Shown here: positions 16,156-24,352 of the stretch, piece after piece
Layout of the letters: each line of letters begins with the position of its first letter
Numbering within the stretch: position 1 is the stretch's first letter
Assembly (NCBI GenBank): GCA_018266335.1
Contig: JAFEAR010000094.1
Span: forward strand, 60,795 to 124,794
From: Bdellovibrionales bacterium
GTDB lineage: Bacteria > Bdellovibrionota > UBA2428
Reading direction: 5' to 3'
DNA length: 64,000 nt
Translations under genes and position numbers: made by a program
Notes under the pieces: generated by a model
What the model saw: only the letters and a program-made list of their open reading frames with translations
What the model was told of the DNA's origin: nothing
The model's database searches: none

Positions 16156-16881
16156 ATGGGATGTGTACTGGAGGGGCGCGCGCTTTCGCAAACGCAGGGC
16201 GCCGAGCCTCACCTTCCCGTGCTCTTTACCGACGTCAGCTTTCGTTGGACGGCACCTTCCGTGCACGTCATCATGGGGCATTCGGGCGAAGGCAAATCCG
16301 CGCTGCTGAAATCCATGGGCGGGGTGTGGAAACCCCGTAGCGGGCAAGTGGTGGCCGACGGCAAAAACATGTGGGCCGAAAAGGCCTACATCCAGGATCC
16401 GCGCATCCTGACTCGCCTGGGTTTTGCTTTTCAGAACAACGCTCTTTTTAATTCGCTCCGCGTCCTGGAGAACCTGTGTTTTCCGCACCGGCAACGCTTC
16501 CCCAAGATGCCCGAGGCCGAGCGCCGCAGTCTGGCGCTCGACTGGCTGCACAAAGTAGGACTCGAGCAAACCGTAGCGCAGTATCCGTACGAGTTATCGG
16601 GCGGTATGCAAAAACGCCTGGCCATTGCCCGCACGCTGATTTTGGAGCCGGACTTTATTTTTTTGGACGATCCCACGGCCGGACTTGATCCCATCACTTC
16701 CAAGAAAATGTCCGACCTCATCGCCACCCTTCTAAAGGGACGCGAAGCGCTAGTGGTGATCGTAACCAACGACCCCGATCGCGCACTGGCCTGGGGTCCC
16801 AACATTCATTTCTTGGTGGACGGCCACTTGGTGTCGCCAGGAAGCTCCAACTACCACGCCGTCCGAAAGGTTTTCTTGTGA
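16156..16881 (+). CDS. ABC transporter ATPase, Mla-like (first of two)
   Basis: 241 residues. Walker A GHSGEGKSAL (residues about 38-47), signature ELSGGMQKRLAIART, and Walker B FIFLDDPTAGLDP, in which the catalytic Glu after the DD is replaced by Asp (LDDPTAG), as in a few weak ATPases. It heads a four-gene operon: this ATPase, a second ATPase, and two MlaE-type permeases, all joined by 4-base overlaps (the last by a GTG or a 2-base gap). The MlaE partners suggest a lipid transporter at the inner membrane. The N-terminal 25 residues are unlike other ATPases and the start is not certain. Confidence 0.8.
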   Translation: MGCVLEGRALSQTQGAEPHLPVLFTDVSFRWTAPSVHVIMGHSGEGKSALLKSMGGVWKPRSGQVVADGKNMWAEKAYIQDPRILTRLGFAFQNNALFNSLRVLENLCFPHRQRFPKMPEAERRSLALDWLHKVGLEQTVAQYPYELSGGMQKRLAIARTLILEPDFIFLDDPTAGLDPITSKKMSDLIATLLKGREALVVIVTNDPDRALAWGPNIHFLVDGHLVSPGSSNYHAVRKVFL

Positions 16882-17627
16882 TTATCTTTCGCGACGTGCA
16901 CAAGGCTTTCGGCCCCAAAAAGGTGCTCAACGGACTCAACCTAGAAATTCAGCGGGGCGAAATCTTTTTTATGCTGGGTCGCTCCGGTACCGGCAAAAGC
17001 GTGGCGCTAAAGCACCTCGTCGGGCTGCTGCGGGCGGACCGGGGCGAAATTGAACTCGACGGACAGCGCATCGAGCGACTGACCGAAAAAGAATTCGCTC
17101 CCGTGCGCCGCAAGTGTGGGCTCGTGTTTCAATTGCCGGCGCTTTTGGACTCGCGCACAATTCTGGAGAACATTACTTTCGGCATTCGCGACGTTCCGCT
17201 GAACACCCAAATTCAGAAGGCCGAGAAGGCGCTACGCGAAGTAAATCTGGACAAACTCGTGCCGGTGATGAACCAAAAGTATCCACCACAAATTAGTTAC
17301 GGCGAGCAAAAACGCGTGGCCCTGGCACGCACCCTGCTGGTGGACCCGGACTATATTCTTTACGACGAACCCACCACCGGACTCGACCCCGTCACCTCGC
17401 GTTCGGTGCACGAACTGATTCGTAACGTTTCGCGCCACCTGGGCAAAACGGCCTTGGTGGTGTCGCACGACATGCGCAACGCCCTAGAAACTGCCGACCG
17501 CATTGCCGTGCTCGATGCCGGCAAGGTCGTAGATTTGGGAACGCCTAAAGACATTCTTGCCAGCAAAGTCGAACTAACCTGCGAATTCTTGCGCGACGTG
17601 AAAGAAGCCGGAGGCTTGCGCCTATGA
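16878..17627 (+). CDS. mlaF: ABC transporter ATPase, MlaF-like (second of two)
   Basis: 249 residues, GTG start overlapping the preceding stop (GTGA). Walker A GRSGTGKSVALKHLVGL and Walker B YILYDEPTTGLDPVTS are close to MlaF of the phospholipid-trafficking Mla system, as is the D-loop/H-loop region VVSHDMRNALETADRIAVLD. The signature motif is ISYGEQKRVALAR rather than LSGG[QM], with Tyr in place of the first signature Gly. With the first ATPase carrying its own deviation in Walker B, a heterodimer with one or two impaired sites is possible. It couples to the two MlaE-like permeases downstream. Confidence 0.85.
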   Translation: MIIFRDVHKAFGPKKVLNGLNLEIQRGEIFFMLGRSGTGKSVALKHLVGLLRADRGEIELDGQRIERLTEKEFAPVRRKCGLVFQLPALLDSRTILENITFGIRDVPLNTQIQKAEKALREVNLDKLVPVMNQKYPPQISYGEQKRVALARTLLVDPDYILYDEPTTGLDPVTSRSVHELIRNVSRHLGKTALVVSHDMRNALETADRIAVLDAGKVVDLGTPKDILASKVELTCEFLRDVKEAGGLRL

Positions 17628-18388
17628 CCGACGCCCTCGTGAACCTCGGCGAACACTTGCAGTTCTTCGGCATGCTCGTGCGCGCGAGCGTGATGGAGCG
17701 ATTTGAAAAGCGCGAGTTCCTTACGCAGCTCTCGCAAATTTCGTGGCGCTCCTTGCCAACCACCATGACTGCCGGCCTGTTTACCGGCGCTATTTTGGCC
17801 GTGCAGTTTTACATGCAGATTCGCGACTTCGGTGCGGAGTCGGCACTCGGCGGATTGAACACTTCGGGCACCCTGCGCGAAGTAGGCCCCATCCTGATTG
17901 CTTTCATGCTCGCGGGTAAGGTGGGCGCGTTTACTTCGGCCGAAATTGGCACCATGAAAGTGACCGATCAAATCGAGGCCATTCGTTGCTTGGGCGTGAA
18001 TCCCGTTTCGTTTTTACTCGTGCCGCGTTTTTTGGCCGTAGTCATTAGCTCCACACTGCTATTAATTTTTGGTTTAGTTATTTCCGTGACGGGCGGCATT
18101 CTGGCTTCCTGGGCCAGCGGCGCCGTAAATCCGCAGCAGTACTTGCTCATGATTCCCAAATTCGCCACGCCGTCTTCTATCCTGCTGGCCCTCATTAAGT
18201 CCGTGGTGTTCGGCATCATCATGGGGCACATTTGCTGCGCGAATGGATATTGGGCCACCGGCGGCACTCAGGGTGTGGGCCAAGCTGTACGCAAGACCGC
18301 CGTGCAGAGCATGGTGCTAATTGTGGTTTCGGATTTTCTTATTTCTTGGACTCTATCGGCCTTTTTTCCGCTCATGGGAATTGCGTGA
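17624..18388 (+). CDS. mlaE: MlaE-family permease (first of two)
   Basis: 254 residues with about five membrane helices. The core EVGPILIAFMLAGKVGAFTSAEIGTMKVTDQIEAI, quoted in parts, is the MlaE/YrbE signature: an ExGP...AGKxG segment followed by EIGTMKVTxQIxA. E. coli MlaE forms the inner-membrane part of MlaFEDB, which moves phospholipids between membranes together with the MCE protein MlaD. No MCE protein is encoded nearby. The gene overlaps the ATPase upstream (ATGA). Confidence 0.9.
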   Translation: MTDALVNLGEHLQFFGMLVRASVMERFEKREFLTQLSQISWRSLPTTMTAGLFTGAILAVQFYMQIRDFGAESALGGLNTSGTLREVGPILIAFMLAGKVGAFTSAEIGTMKVTDQIEAIRCLGVNPVSFLLVPRFLAVVISSTLLLIFGLVISVTGGILASWASGAVNPQQYLLMIPKFATPSSILLALIKSVVFGIIMGHICCANGYWATGGTQGVGQAVRKTAVQSMVLIVVSDFLISWTLSAFFPLMGIA

Positions 18389-18390
18389 CC

Positions 18391-19146
18391 ATGGAACTTT
18401 CCGATCGCACTCCACTCCTCGCCCACCTGTTGCAAGTCCTGGGCAAGACTTCGTCTTCGATTTCGCGCCGGGCTTTTTCGTGGCGAGAAGTTATGAAGCA
18501 ATTGTTTGAGTTTGCGAACGGCTCGCTCGGCATTGTGGTCATGTGCGTTAGCTTTATCGGCGTCATCATCATGCTGGAGTACAGCTACCACGTGAAGCTC
18601 ATCATTAGTAACGACACGCTGGTGCCGGGCTTTGCCATGATCATGCTCACGCGCGAGCTGGTGCCGTCCGTAACGGCGCTCTTGATTGTGTCCAAAATGG
18701 GCGCCAGCATTGCGGCCGAACTCGGCGCCATGAAAACCACCGAGCAGCTCGACGCCTACCGTTTGCTGGGACTCAGCCCCATTGACCTCTTCGTTGCGCC
18801 GCGAGTGATTGCCGCGGCACTGGCCACGCTCATTCTATCGATCATCAGCCTACTCATTGCTTTGCTCGGCGGATGGATTTCGGCCGTGACCGTGCTGGGA
18901 TTTACTACCGGAACTTACTTCGGCAGCTTGTTTACCTTTACGAACGGTAGCGATTTTGTGCTGCTGGCCGCTAAGGCGCTGCTCTTTGGCGCTAGCATTC
19001 CCATTATCAGTGCAACCTACGGCTTTCGTTGTAAGTTCGGTGCGGAGGGCGTGGGCATCACCACCACGGACGCCGTCGTAGCGAGCTCCATTTGGATTAT
19101 CATTCTGGATTTTATCCTGACCTATATTTTCACTAAGCTCGTGTAA
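18391..19146 (+). CDS. mlaE: MlaE-family permease (second of two)
   Basis: 251 residues if started at the ATG at 18391; a GTG at 18385 overlapping the previous stop (GTGA) is equally plausible. The core RELVPSVTALLIVSKMGASI and AELGAMKTTEQLDAYRLLG match the MlaE/YrbE signature, though it is clearly diverged from the first permease. Two different MlaE subunits in one operon suggest a heterodimeric permease paired with the two ATPases. Four or five hydrophobic helices are visible. Confidence 0.88.
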   Translation: MELSDRTPLLAHLLQVLGKTSSSISRRAFSWREVMKQLFEFANGSLGIVVMCVSFIGVIIMLEYSYHVKLIISNDTLVPGFAMIMLTRELVPSVTALLIVSKMGASIAAELGAMKTTEQLDAYRLLGLSPIDLFVAPRVIAAALATLILSIISLLIALLGGWISAVTVLGFTTGTYFGSLFTFTNGSDFVLLAAKALLFGASIPIISATYGFRCKFGAEGVGITTTDAVVASSIWIIILDFILTYIFTKLV

Positions 19147-19237
19147 GTATTTGCCGCGACAATTTACTGACGCCGCGAATGGGAAAACGCGTTCTCAATT
19201 CCTCAAGCTCGTTGGCAAAAGTGTCGATAGAGAAGAC

Positions 19238-19609
19238 ATGGACGTTGGGAGCATCAACAAGATCAAGCCGATTGCGACCACCGTCGCTAGCACGGCTCGG
19301 AAGGGCGCCGGATCGGCGACCGACCGCGATGCTCAAGGCCATTCCGGCTACAAGCAACAAGAAAAACCCAAACACCTGACCATGATTCAGGAAGAAGAAG
19401 CACTTCGCGCGCTGAACGAGCTACCCGCTTTCTCGCGCAGCGGACTCAAAGCCGAACTCGTTAAGGAAGAAGGCAAAGCGCCCTTCATCGCCGTACGCGA
19501 TGCCGCCGGTGCCGTGATTCGCCACATTCCCTACGCCGACATGATTGAAATTTACATCAATCGCAAATCGGGCAACGACAAAGGTCAGCTCCTTAAGCGC
19601 GCAGCCTAA
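19238..19609 (+). CDS. FlaG-like small protein
   Basis: 123 residues from the ATG at 19238, which has a GAGAAG Shine-Dalgarno just upstream. The first half is polar and disordered-looking. The C-terminal part, VRDAAGAVIRHIPYADMIEI, resembles the end of the FlaG family (xDxxTGEVIRQIPxEExL), a flagellar protein that affects filament length. The assignment rests on this one block. A weak sigma-28-like element (TAAG at 19134-19137, 15 bases, GCCGCGAC at 19153-19160) lies upstream. It is 91 bases after the second MlaE gene. Confidence 0.45.
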   Translation: MDVGSINKIKPIATTVASTARKGAGSATDRDAQGHSGYKQQEKPKHLTMIQEEEALRALNELPAFSRSGLKAELVKEEGKAPFIAVRDAAGAVIRHIPYADMIEIYINRKSGNDKGQLLKRAA

Positions 19610-19620
19610 GCTAAGCCCCA

Positions 19621-19638
19621 AACTCCGAAGTCGGAGTT
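19621..19638. repeat. Small inverted repeat between convergent genes
   Basis: AACTCCG and CGGAGTT are separated by AAGT between the FlaG-like gene and asnS, which face each other. The hairpin is not followed by a T-run on either strand, so it is at most a weak terminator. Confidence 0.35.
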
Positions 19639-19643
19639 AAAAA

Positions 19644-20951
19644 TCAAGGATTCAAACGATTCAGTAGGCGCGGGAACGGAATGGTTTCGCGCACGTGTTG
19701 AATGCCGCAAATCCAGGCCGTGCAGCGTTCGATGCCCATGCCGAAGCCGGAATGGGGAACGGAGCCGAATCGCCGTAAGTCGAGGTACCACTCGAATACT
19801 TTTTGATCCAATCCGTGCGACGCGATTTTGCGCTTGAGCACGTCGATGCTTTCTTCGCGCTGCGAACCGCCAATGATTTCGCCGTAACCTTCGGGGGCGA
19901 GCAGATCGCACGAGAGGGTGTAGGTGGGATCCGTGGGATCTTCCTTCATGTAGAAAGCCTTAATCGCAGTGGGAAAACCGTGCACGAAGAAGGGCCGATC
20001 AAAGCGTTCGGCCAAAATGGTTTCGTCGCCACCGCCGAAGTCCATGCCCATTTTGAAGTTGTCTTTAGACTCTTTCTCCAAAATAGCGCCGGCTTCTTTG
20101 TAGTGAATGCGCGGGAACGGCGCTTTCACGACTTCCAGTTTGGTGAAGTCGCGCTCGAGGGCTTCGAGCTCGCGCCGCCGTGTGCGCAACACGCGCTCTA
20201 CGATGTGGCAAATCATGCCTTCGGCCAACTGCATGTTGCCCTCGAGGTCCATGAAGGCCACTTCGGGCTCGACCATCCAGAACTCCGTTAGGTGACGGCG
20301 AGTCTTGGATTTTTCGGCGCGGAAAGTGGGACCAAACACGTAGGCCTTGCCGAAGGCCATGGCTCCGGCTTCGCCGTAGAGCTGTCCACTCTGGGTGAGG
20401 TAAGCTTTGTCGTCGAAGTAGTTCACGCCGAAAAGTTCCGAGGTGCCTTCGCAGGCGTTGGGCGTAAAGATGGGTGCATCGAAGTTCACAAAACCGCGGT
20501 CATCAAAATACTCCCGCACGGCCGCAATGACTTCGGAACGAATGCGCAAAATAGCGTTCTGCATTTTGCTGCGAATCCACAGGTGACGATGATCGAGCAA
20601 AAAGGCCGGGCCATGTTCCTTGGGCGTGATGGGATAATCAACGGACGAACCGATGACTTTGAAGTTTTTGACCTGCAGCTCCCAACCACCGGCAGCTTTG
20701 GGCGACTTGGTCAGAAAGCCTTCCACTTCCAGGGCTGTTTCCTGCGTGAGCGTTTCGAAGGCCGCATAGGCGCCGGCATCGGTATTCGCCGGGAAGAGAA
20801 CGCACTGAATGATGCCTGTGCCATCGCGGAACAAAAGGAATTTCACCTTGCCGCTGGAACGCGTGTTGTAGACCCACCCCATGAGACGGACGGTGTCGTT
20901 TTCTTGACGGGCACCACGGAAAATATCTTCGACGTAGATTTCAGGCTGCAT
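19644..20951 (-). CDS. asnS: Asparaginyl-tRNA synthetase
   Basis: 435-residue class IIb synthetase. The N-terminal OB-fold anticodon-binding domain (VRLMGWVYNTRSSGKVKFLL) is followed by the catalytic core with motif 2 (GPTFRAEKSKTRRHLTEFWM) and motif 3 (HSGFGMGIERCTAWICG). PNACEGTSELFGV is typical of AsnS rather than AspS. Its presence means Asn-tRNA can be charged directly. The start at 20951 is divergent from the small gene at 20989. Confidence 0.95.
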   Translation of the reverse strand: MQPEIYVEDIFRGARQENDTVRLMGWVYNTRSSGKVKFLLFRDGTGIIQCVLFPANTDAGAYAAFETLTQETALEVEGFLTKSPKAAGGWELQVKNFKVIGSSVDYPITPKEHGPAFLLDHRHLWIRSKMQNAILRIRSEVIAAVREYFDDRGFVNFDAPIFTPNACEGTSELFGVNYFDDKAYLTQSGQLYGEAGAMAFGKAYVFGPTFRAEKSKTRRHLTEFWMVEPEVAFMDLEGNMQLAEGMICHIVERVLRTRRRELEALERDFTKLEVVKAPFPRIHYKEAGAILEKESKDNFKMGMDFGGGDETILAERFDRPFFVHGFPTAIKAFYMKEDPTDPTYTLSCDLLAPEGYGEIIGGSQREESIDVLKRKIASHGLDQKVFEWYLDLRRFGSVPHSGFGMGIERCTAWICGIQHVRETIPFPRLLNRLNP

Positions 20952-20976
20952 AGGACCTGTTTTACTTCGACGGCGC

Positions 20977-20982
20977 TATAAT
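20977..20982 (+). promoter_or_regulatory. Candidate -10 element (TATAAT) giving a leaderless start
   Basis: A perfect TATAAT is separated by six bases from the ATG at 20989. There is no Shine-Dalgarno, and the expected transcription start coincides with the start codon. The spacing matches that at 16144-16158. Confidence 0.45.
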
Positions 20983-20988
20983 GACCAT

Positions 20989-21231
20989 ATGAGCTTGTTT
21001 CTGAAATCACTTCTGACGGGTGCTTTTCGTCTCTTCGTGGTGTTTGTTGTCTTTACCGCGATGGGGCAAATTCCCTACCGGGGTGAAACCGTCGAAAGCC
21101 GTTACCACCAGTACGTGAATAGTGAGTCTTTTCAGCAGGGATTTACGGTGGCCGCACGCCCGATCACCTGGACCACCGAGAAGGTGGCCGACCTTATTCG
21201 GAGCGCAAAGGATCGCGGCGGTGCCCGATAA
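20989..21231 (+). CDS. Small single-pass membrane protein, unknown
   Basis: 80 residues: one hydrophobic helix (AFRLFVVFVVFTAMGQIP) and then a polar tail. I do not recognise the family. The evidence for it being real is the clean -10 element placed for a leaderless start, normal codon use and the tight fit between asnS and the gene at 21235. It could be a short envelope protein. Confidence 0.5.
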   Translation: MSLFLKSLLTGAFRLFVVFVVFTAMGQIPYRGETVESRYHQYVNSESFQQGFTVAARPITWTTEKVADLIRSAKDRGGAR

Positions 21232-21234
21232 TCG

Positions 21235-21657
21235 CTATCGGCTGGAGTGAGTGCCGGTGTTCTGCACGGCGGCGGGATCGGTCATGCCTTGGGGCACTTT
21301 ACCGCAGGGACCCTGCAAACCGTTCTGCGCAAAGCAGTTACAGAAAGTCATCACGGCCGCGCTGTCGTTGCGCTCGCCTAACATCGGTAAGCCCGAATTT
21401 ATGGACGGATTGTTTGCATACATGCCCGGCTGATAGGGGGAGTTGAGCGCGGGGTTCATGTAACCGTTGTTCATGGCCGCATTGGGGTACATTTGCCCCT
21501 GCACGGGATAGCCCATGGCCTGCCCCGGGAGTTGTTGTTGGACCATGCCCTGGTTCATCATCATGGGGTTGGTGCCCGAAAGCTGAATGGACTGAGCCAG
21601 AGCGGCCGAGGACACGAGTAGCGCGGAGATGGCCCAAAGGCCTCGCAAGCTGTTCAT
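21235..21657 (-). CDS. Secreted Met/Gln/Asn/Pro-rich low-complexity protein
   Basis: 140 residues with a signal peptide (SALLVSSAALAQ) and a mature part dominated by Met, Gln, Asn, Pro, Gly and Tyr (for example NPMMMNQGMVQQQLPGQAMG). Near the C-terminus is a short cysteine region, MTFCNCFAQNGLQGPCG. No known domain is visible. It resembles the upstream neighbour at 21804-22199 in layout and composition (signal, M/Q/G/P-rich body, an RND segment near a Cys), so the two look like diverged paralogues. It lies downstream of the RHS-like gene in the same direction. Confidence 0.6.
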   Translation of the reverse strand: MNSLRGLWAISALLVSSAALAQSIQLSGTNPMMMNQGMVQQQLPGQAMGYPVQGQMYPNAAMNNGYMNPALNSPYQPGMYANNPSINSGLPMLGERNDSAAVMTFCNCFAQNGLQGPCGKVPQGMTDPAAVQNTGTHSSR

Positions 21658-21803
21658 AGGAAAACCCCCTCTCCTAAGGGCTGCAGTGTCCGTGCCACGC
21701 GCCTTCGTTTCTATAAACTCAAAAAACCTAGGAGTATCAAATACTTAAATAAGCCAACTTGAAGTGGCCCTGTCTAAGCTCTGAACACTCCTCAGGATCC
21801 TAT

Positions 21804-22199
21804 TCAGTGCTGTCCGTTCGGAGCGACCTGCATCGGCATGCCGTTCACGTTCGAAACGCGCGTGTTGTCGTTACGACCCACGATGCAATTAATCGTGGAT
21901 CCCTGATTCGCCTGCTGTTCCATCACGCCCGAATTCTGCATGGTCGGCGTGCCGGTATAAGCGTTGGGCATGTAGAGCGGCTGGCCACCAGTCATTTGGT
22001 TATAGAGCGGCATGCCACCGCCCGGCTGAACCATTTGTCCCGGCTGACCCATCTGGAATTGCCCACTGGCCTGACCACCGAACTGGCCTTGCGGCGGCTG
22101 TTGTTGCTGGCCCTGACCCAAATTGATGTACTGGGCTTGCGCCATAACCGAAGCCAAAAGGCCCAGAGTTGCTAGCGTGTTACGCAATTGCTTCTTCAT
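21804..22199 (-). CDS. Secreted Gln/Gly/Met/Pro-rich low-complexity protein
   Basis: 131 residues. A signal peptide (LATLGLLASVMAQAQ) is followed by a Gln/Gly/Pro/Met-rich segment (GQGQQQQPPQGQFGGQ) and a C-terminal part with NCIVGRNDNTRVSN. No recognised domain. It begins only 3 bases after the RHS-like gene ends, so the two are almost certainly co-transcribed, and it shares its plan with the next gene, 146 bases further on. The composition is prion-like or adhesin-like; function unknown. Confidence 0.6.
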   Translation of the reverse strand: MKKQLRNTLATLGLLASVMAQAQYINLGQGQQQQPPQGQFGGQASGQFQMGQPGQMVQPGGGMPLYNQMTGGQPLYMPNAYTGTPTMQNSGVMEQQANQGSTINCIVGRNDNTRVSNVNGMPMQVAPNGQH

Positions 22200-22202
22200 G
22201 AC

Positions 22203-23786
22203 TCACCCTTCCGGCGTCAGCGAGACGCCCGCAGGCTGGACGATTTCCAGCAAGTTCTGGAATGTGGTGGCTACCCGACGTGCCGATTCCAACTCACGTT
22301 CCGAAGCCACGGCTCGGCCCTGCGCGTTCATGATGCTCTTCACTTCGCCGTTGTTGCCGTAGGCGACTTTGATGGAACCTTCGAAGGCGCCCGACTTTTC
22401 TTTGATTTCAACCGGGCGTCCGTCCGCGTTGTAGCGGAAGTACACCATTTTGGGAGCAGCCTTGTTGCCCGCGGCCCGCTCCTGAATAACCGTGATGCGG
22501 CCCTTCAAATCATAGGTCAAATCCATGCGACGGTTCTGGCCACCATCGAAGGCCCAGGCCAAGTTGCCGCGCTCGTCGTAGTTGTAATCAACTTTGTGAC
22601 CGTCGCGCACGACCGACGAAACTTTTTTGTGTTTCGGATCGTAAGCCAGGCTGGTGATGGCCCCATCGGCCGAGGTTTTCTTTTTCAGCAAACCATCGGG
22701 ATAGTATTCGAAATAGGTCGACTTCTTGTCCGTCGCCGCCACGGTCCAAGCGGCGTCGCCGCCCTTACCGTCGGTAGCTTTCCACTGCGAAATCACGGAG
22801 GGAGTGCCACAGCATTCGGTGAAAATGGTTTCGGTAACTACACCGCGAATCCAGGTAACGGCGCGGTAGTTGTAACGCGAGCCATCGGCGCGGCGGCGGA
22901 ACTCGTACCAAAAGCGCGAAGCGTCTTTTTCCGCCACGTTCGGAATCGTGCGGGTAACGTTGGTGCCGAATTTATTTTCGGGATCCAGTTTGTCGGCGTA
23001 GTAGTCGTAGCTGGTGGCAATGCCGTCGCGATCTTTGAACTTCACCACCCAGTCCCGGGCCTTGTTGTAGCTCATGTCCTTGGAGGTACCGTCCTGGTAC
23101 GCAATCTTGGTCATGTTGTGTTCGTCGTCGTAGGCATAGTCGTAAGGAACGCCGTCCATACCCGAAGCACGCACCAGGTCACCCAATTTGGAGTATTCGT
23201 AGCGCGCTTTTTTATCGCCCATCTCAATGAGCGTTACACGCGCTTGGCCACCAAAGTCGCCCCACTTGAGTTTGACTTGGTTGTTGAAGTTGTCCTTGAT
23301 CATGGCCAAGCGACCTTCGTTGTACACGAGGTCGATCATGTTCTTATTGCGATCGGAGATGTGCGCCAAACGACCTTTGTCGTTAAAGAAGAAGTCCTTC
23401 GCCTGGGCGGAGTGCAGCACGTAGCCTTCTTTGGTCTTCTGGATGGTTTGCAAACCGAACTGGCCGTTCGTCCACTCCTTGCCATTCGCAGCGAAGCGCA
23501 TGACGTTGCCGCCGCCGCCTTCGTAGTAAACGAGCGCGTCCTTATCCATGCTCAAGTAGCCTTCCAACTCCGAAGCCCAACCCACGCCGAAGTAACCCTT
23601 CACGTAGTTCGAGCGACTGTTGTAGGTACGGGAAATTTCGATGTTCAACCCCTGGGTCGGAACGAAGAAGTCCGTATAGGCAATGTAGAAGTTTCCGTTA
23701 TTAACGTTGATCCCCGCAAACGCCGGGATCGACGAATAAACGGACGAACAAACTCCAGCCAAAAGAATCCAAGAATTGAGACGCAT
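22203..23786 (-). CDS. Short secreted RHS/YD-repeat protein
   Basis: 527 residues with a signal peptide (ending near SSIPAFA). The mature N-terminus, NFYIAYTDFFVPTQGLNIEI with SRTYNSRS and FGVGWAS, matches the DUF6531 domain that opens RHS proteins, followed by many YD-type repeats (YEYSKLGDLVRASG, YDYAYDDEHNMTKIAY, YNYDERGNLAWAFDG). RHS proteins usually exceed 1,000 residues and end in a DPxG...RYYDP core plus a variable toxin. This one has neither: it ends after the repeats and is followed directly by a small secreted protein. It is therefore unlikely to be a classical toxin carrier. Confidence 0.8.
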   Translation of the reverse strand: MRLNSWILLAGVCSSVYSSIPAFAGINVNNGNFYIAYTDFFVPTQGLNIEISRTYNSRSNYVKGYFGVGWASELEGYLSMDKDALVYYEGGGGNVMRFAANGKEWTNGQFGLQTIQKTKEGYVLHSAQAKDFFFNDKGRLAHISDRNKNMIDLVYNEGRLAMIKDNFNNQVKLKWGDFGGQARVTLIEMGDKKARYEYSKLGDLVRASGMDGVPYDYAYDDEHNMTKIAYQDGTSKDMSYNKARDWVVKFKDRDGIATSYDYYADKLDPENKFGTNVTRTIPNVAEKDASRFWYEFRRRADGSRYNYRAVTWIRGVVTETIFTECCGTPSVISQWKATDGKGGDAAWTVAATDKKSTYFEYYPDGLLKKKTSADGAITSLAYDPKHKKVSSVVRDGHKVDYNYDERGNLAWAFDGGQNRRMDLTYDLKGRITVIQERAAGNKAAPKMVYFRYNADGRPVEIKEKSGAFEGSIKVAYGNNGEVKSIMNAQGRAVASERELESARRVATTFQNLLEIVQPAGVSLTPEG

Positions 23787-23855
23787 ACTCCCTCCAGTAT
23801 GGGTCTATCCTACCCGGCGGCTCGGGGAAGGGTAATGTCAATTTTTAGACAAATT

Positions 23856-23883
23856 TTGCCCTCCAGTGGACGGTCTTTATACA
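23856..23883 (+). promoter_or_regulatory. Candidate sigma-70-type promoter of the 23992 gene
   Basis: TTGCCC (23856-23861) and TATACA (23878-23883) are separated by 16 bases, about 100 bases before the ATG at 23992. It lies in the 205-base divergent region shared with the RHS-like gene. Confidence 0.4.
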
Positions 23884-23991
23884 GTCCCCCGCTCGTCATT
23901 CTGCCTACATAGCCCTGGCCCACGGCCTGCATAGCGTTCCGTGTCCCTAGTTGTAGTCCTTAACGTTGAAATTGATAAAGGAGTTCTAAAT

Positions 23992-24333
23992 ATGAAAAAG
24001 TTTCTTATAACCCTCGCCGTAGGCGGAATGGCCCTATCCAACTTGGCCAACGCAGCAGGCTCTTTCCAGAAAATCTCGAAAGACTGCATCGAGACCGCAG
24101 CGGCAGCCGCCAACAAGGCACGTCACTATGAAGGCAGCGAAGCCTATGGTGCTCGAGTGCTCCACGACGAAATCTTCGGAGCTGCTATCTTGGTGGGCAT
24201 TTCGGATGAAGTAGATCCTTCGACTTACGTGGTGTTGGTCGATAAGACGGATGATCGCTGCCGCATCAAGGGTGTGGTTCTTACTAACGAAGCGGACTCG
24301 ATTGAGTTTACCCCTGACGAACAGCTGAATTGA
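23992..24333 (+). CDS. Small exported protein, unknown
   Basis: 113 residues. AAGGAG is placed 8 bases before the ATG at 23992. A signal peptide (LAVGGMALSNLANA/AG) precedes a mature domain of about 90 residues with two cysteines (KDCIETAAAAANKARHY and DDRCRIKGVVL), which may form a disulfide. I do not recognise the family. It has its own promoter and a strong terminator, so it is a single-gene unit. Confidence 0.65.
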   Translation: MKKFLITLAVGGMALSNLANAAGSFQKISKDCIETAAAAANKARHYEGSEAYGARVLHDEIFGAAILVGISDEVDPSTYVVLVDKTDDRCRIKGVVLTNEADSIEFTPDEQLN

Positions 24334-24352
24334 CTTTAGTTTTTCCTACATT

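Noticed and set aside
16084..16569. 162-codon N-terminal extension of the citrate synthase frame
   Set aside because: It lies opposite the ABC transporter gene and lacks similarity to citrate synthases; the ATG at 16083 gives a normal length.
22188..23912. 574-codon open frame opposite the RHS-like gene
   Set aside because: Codon bias in the GC-rich RHS gene leaves the antisense frame open; the RHS frame has clear domain similarity.
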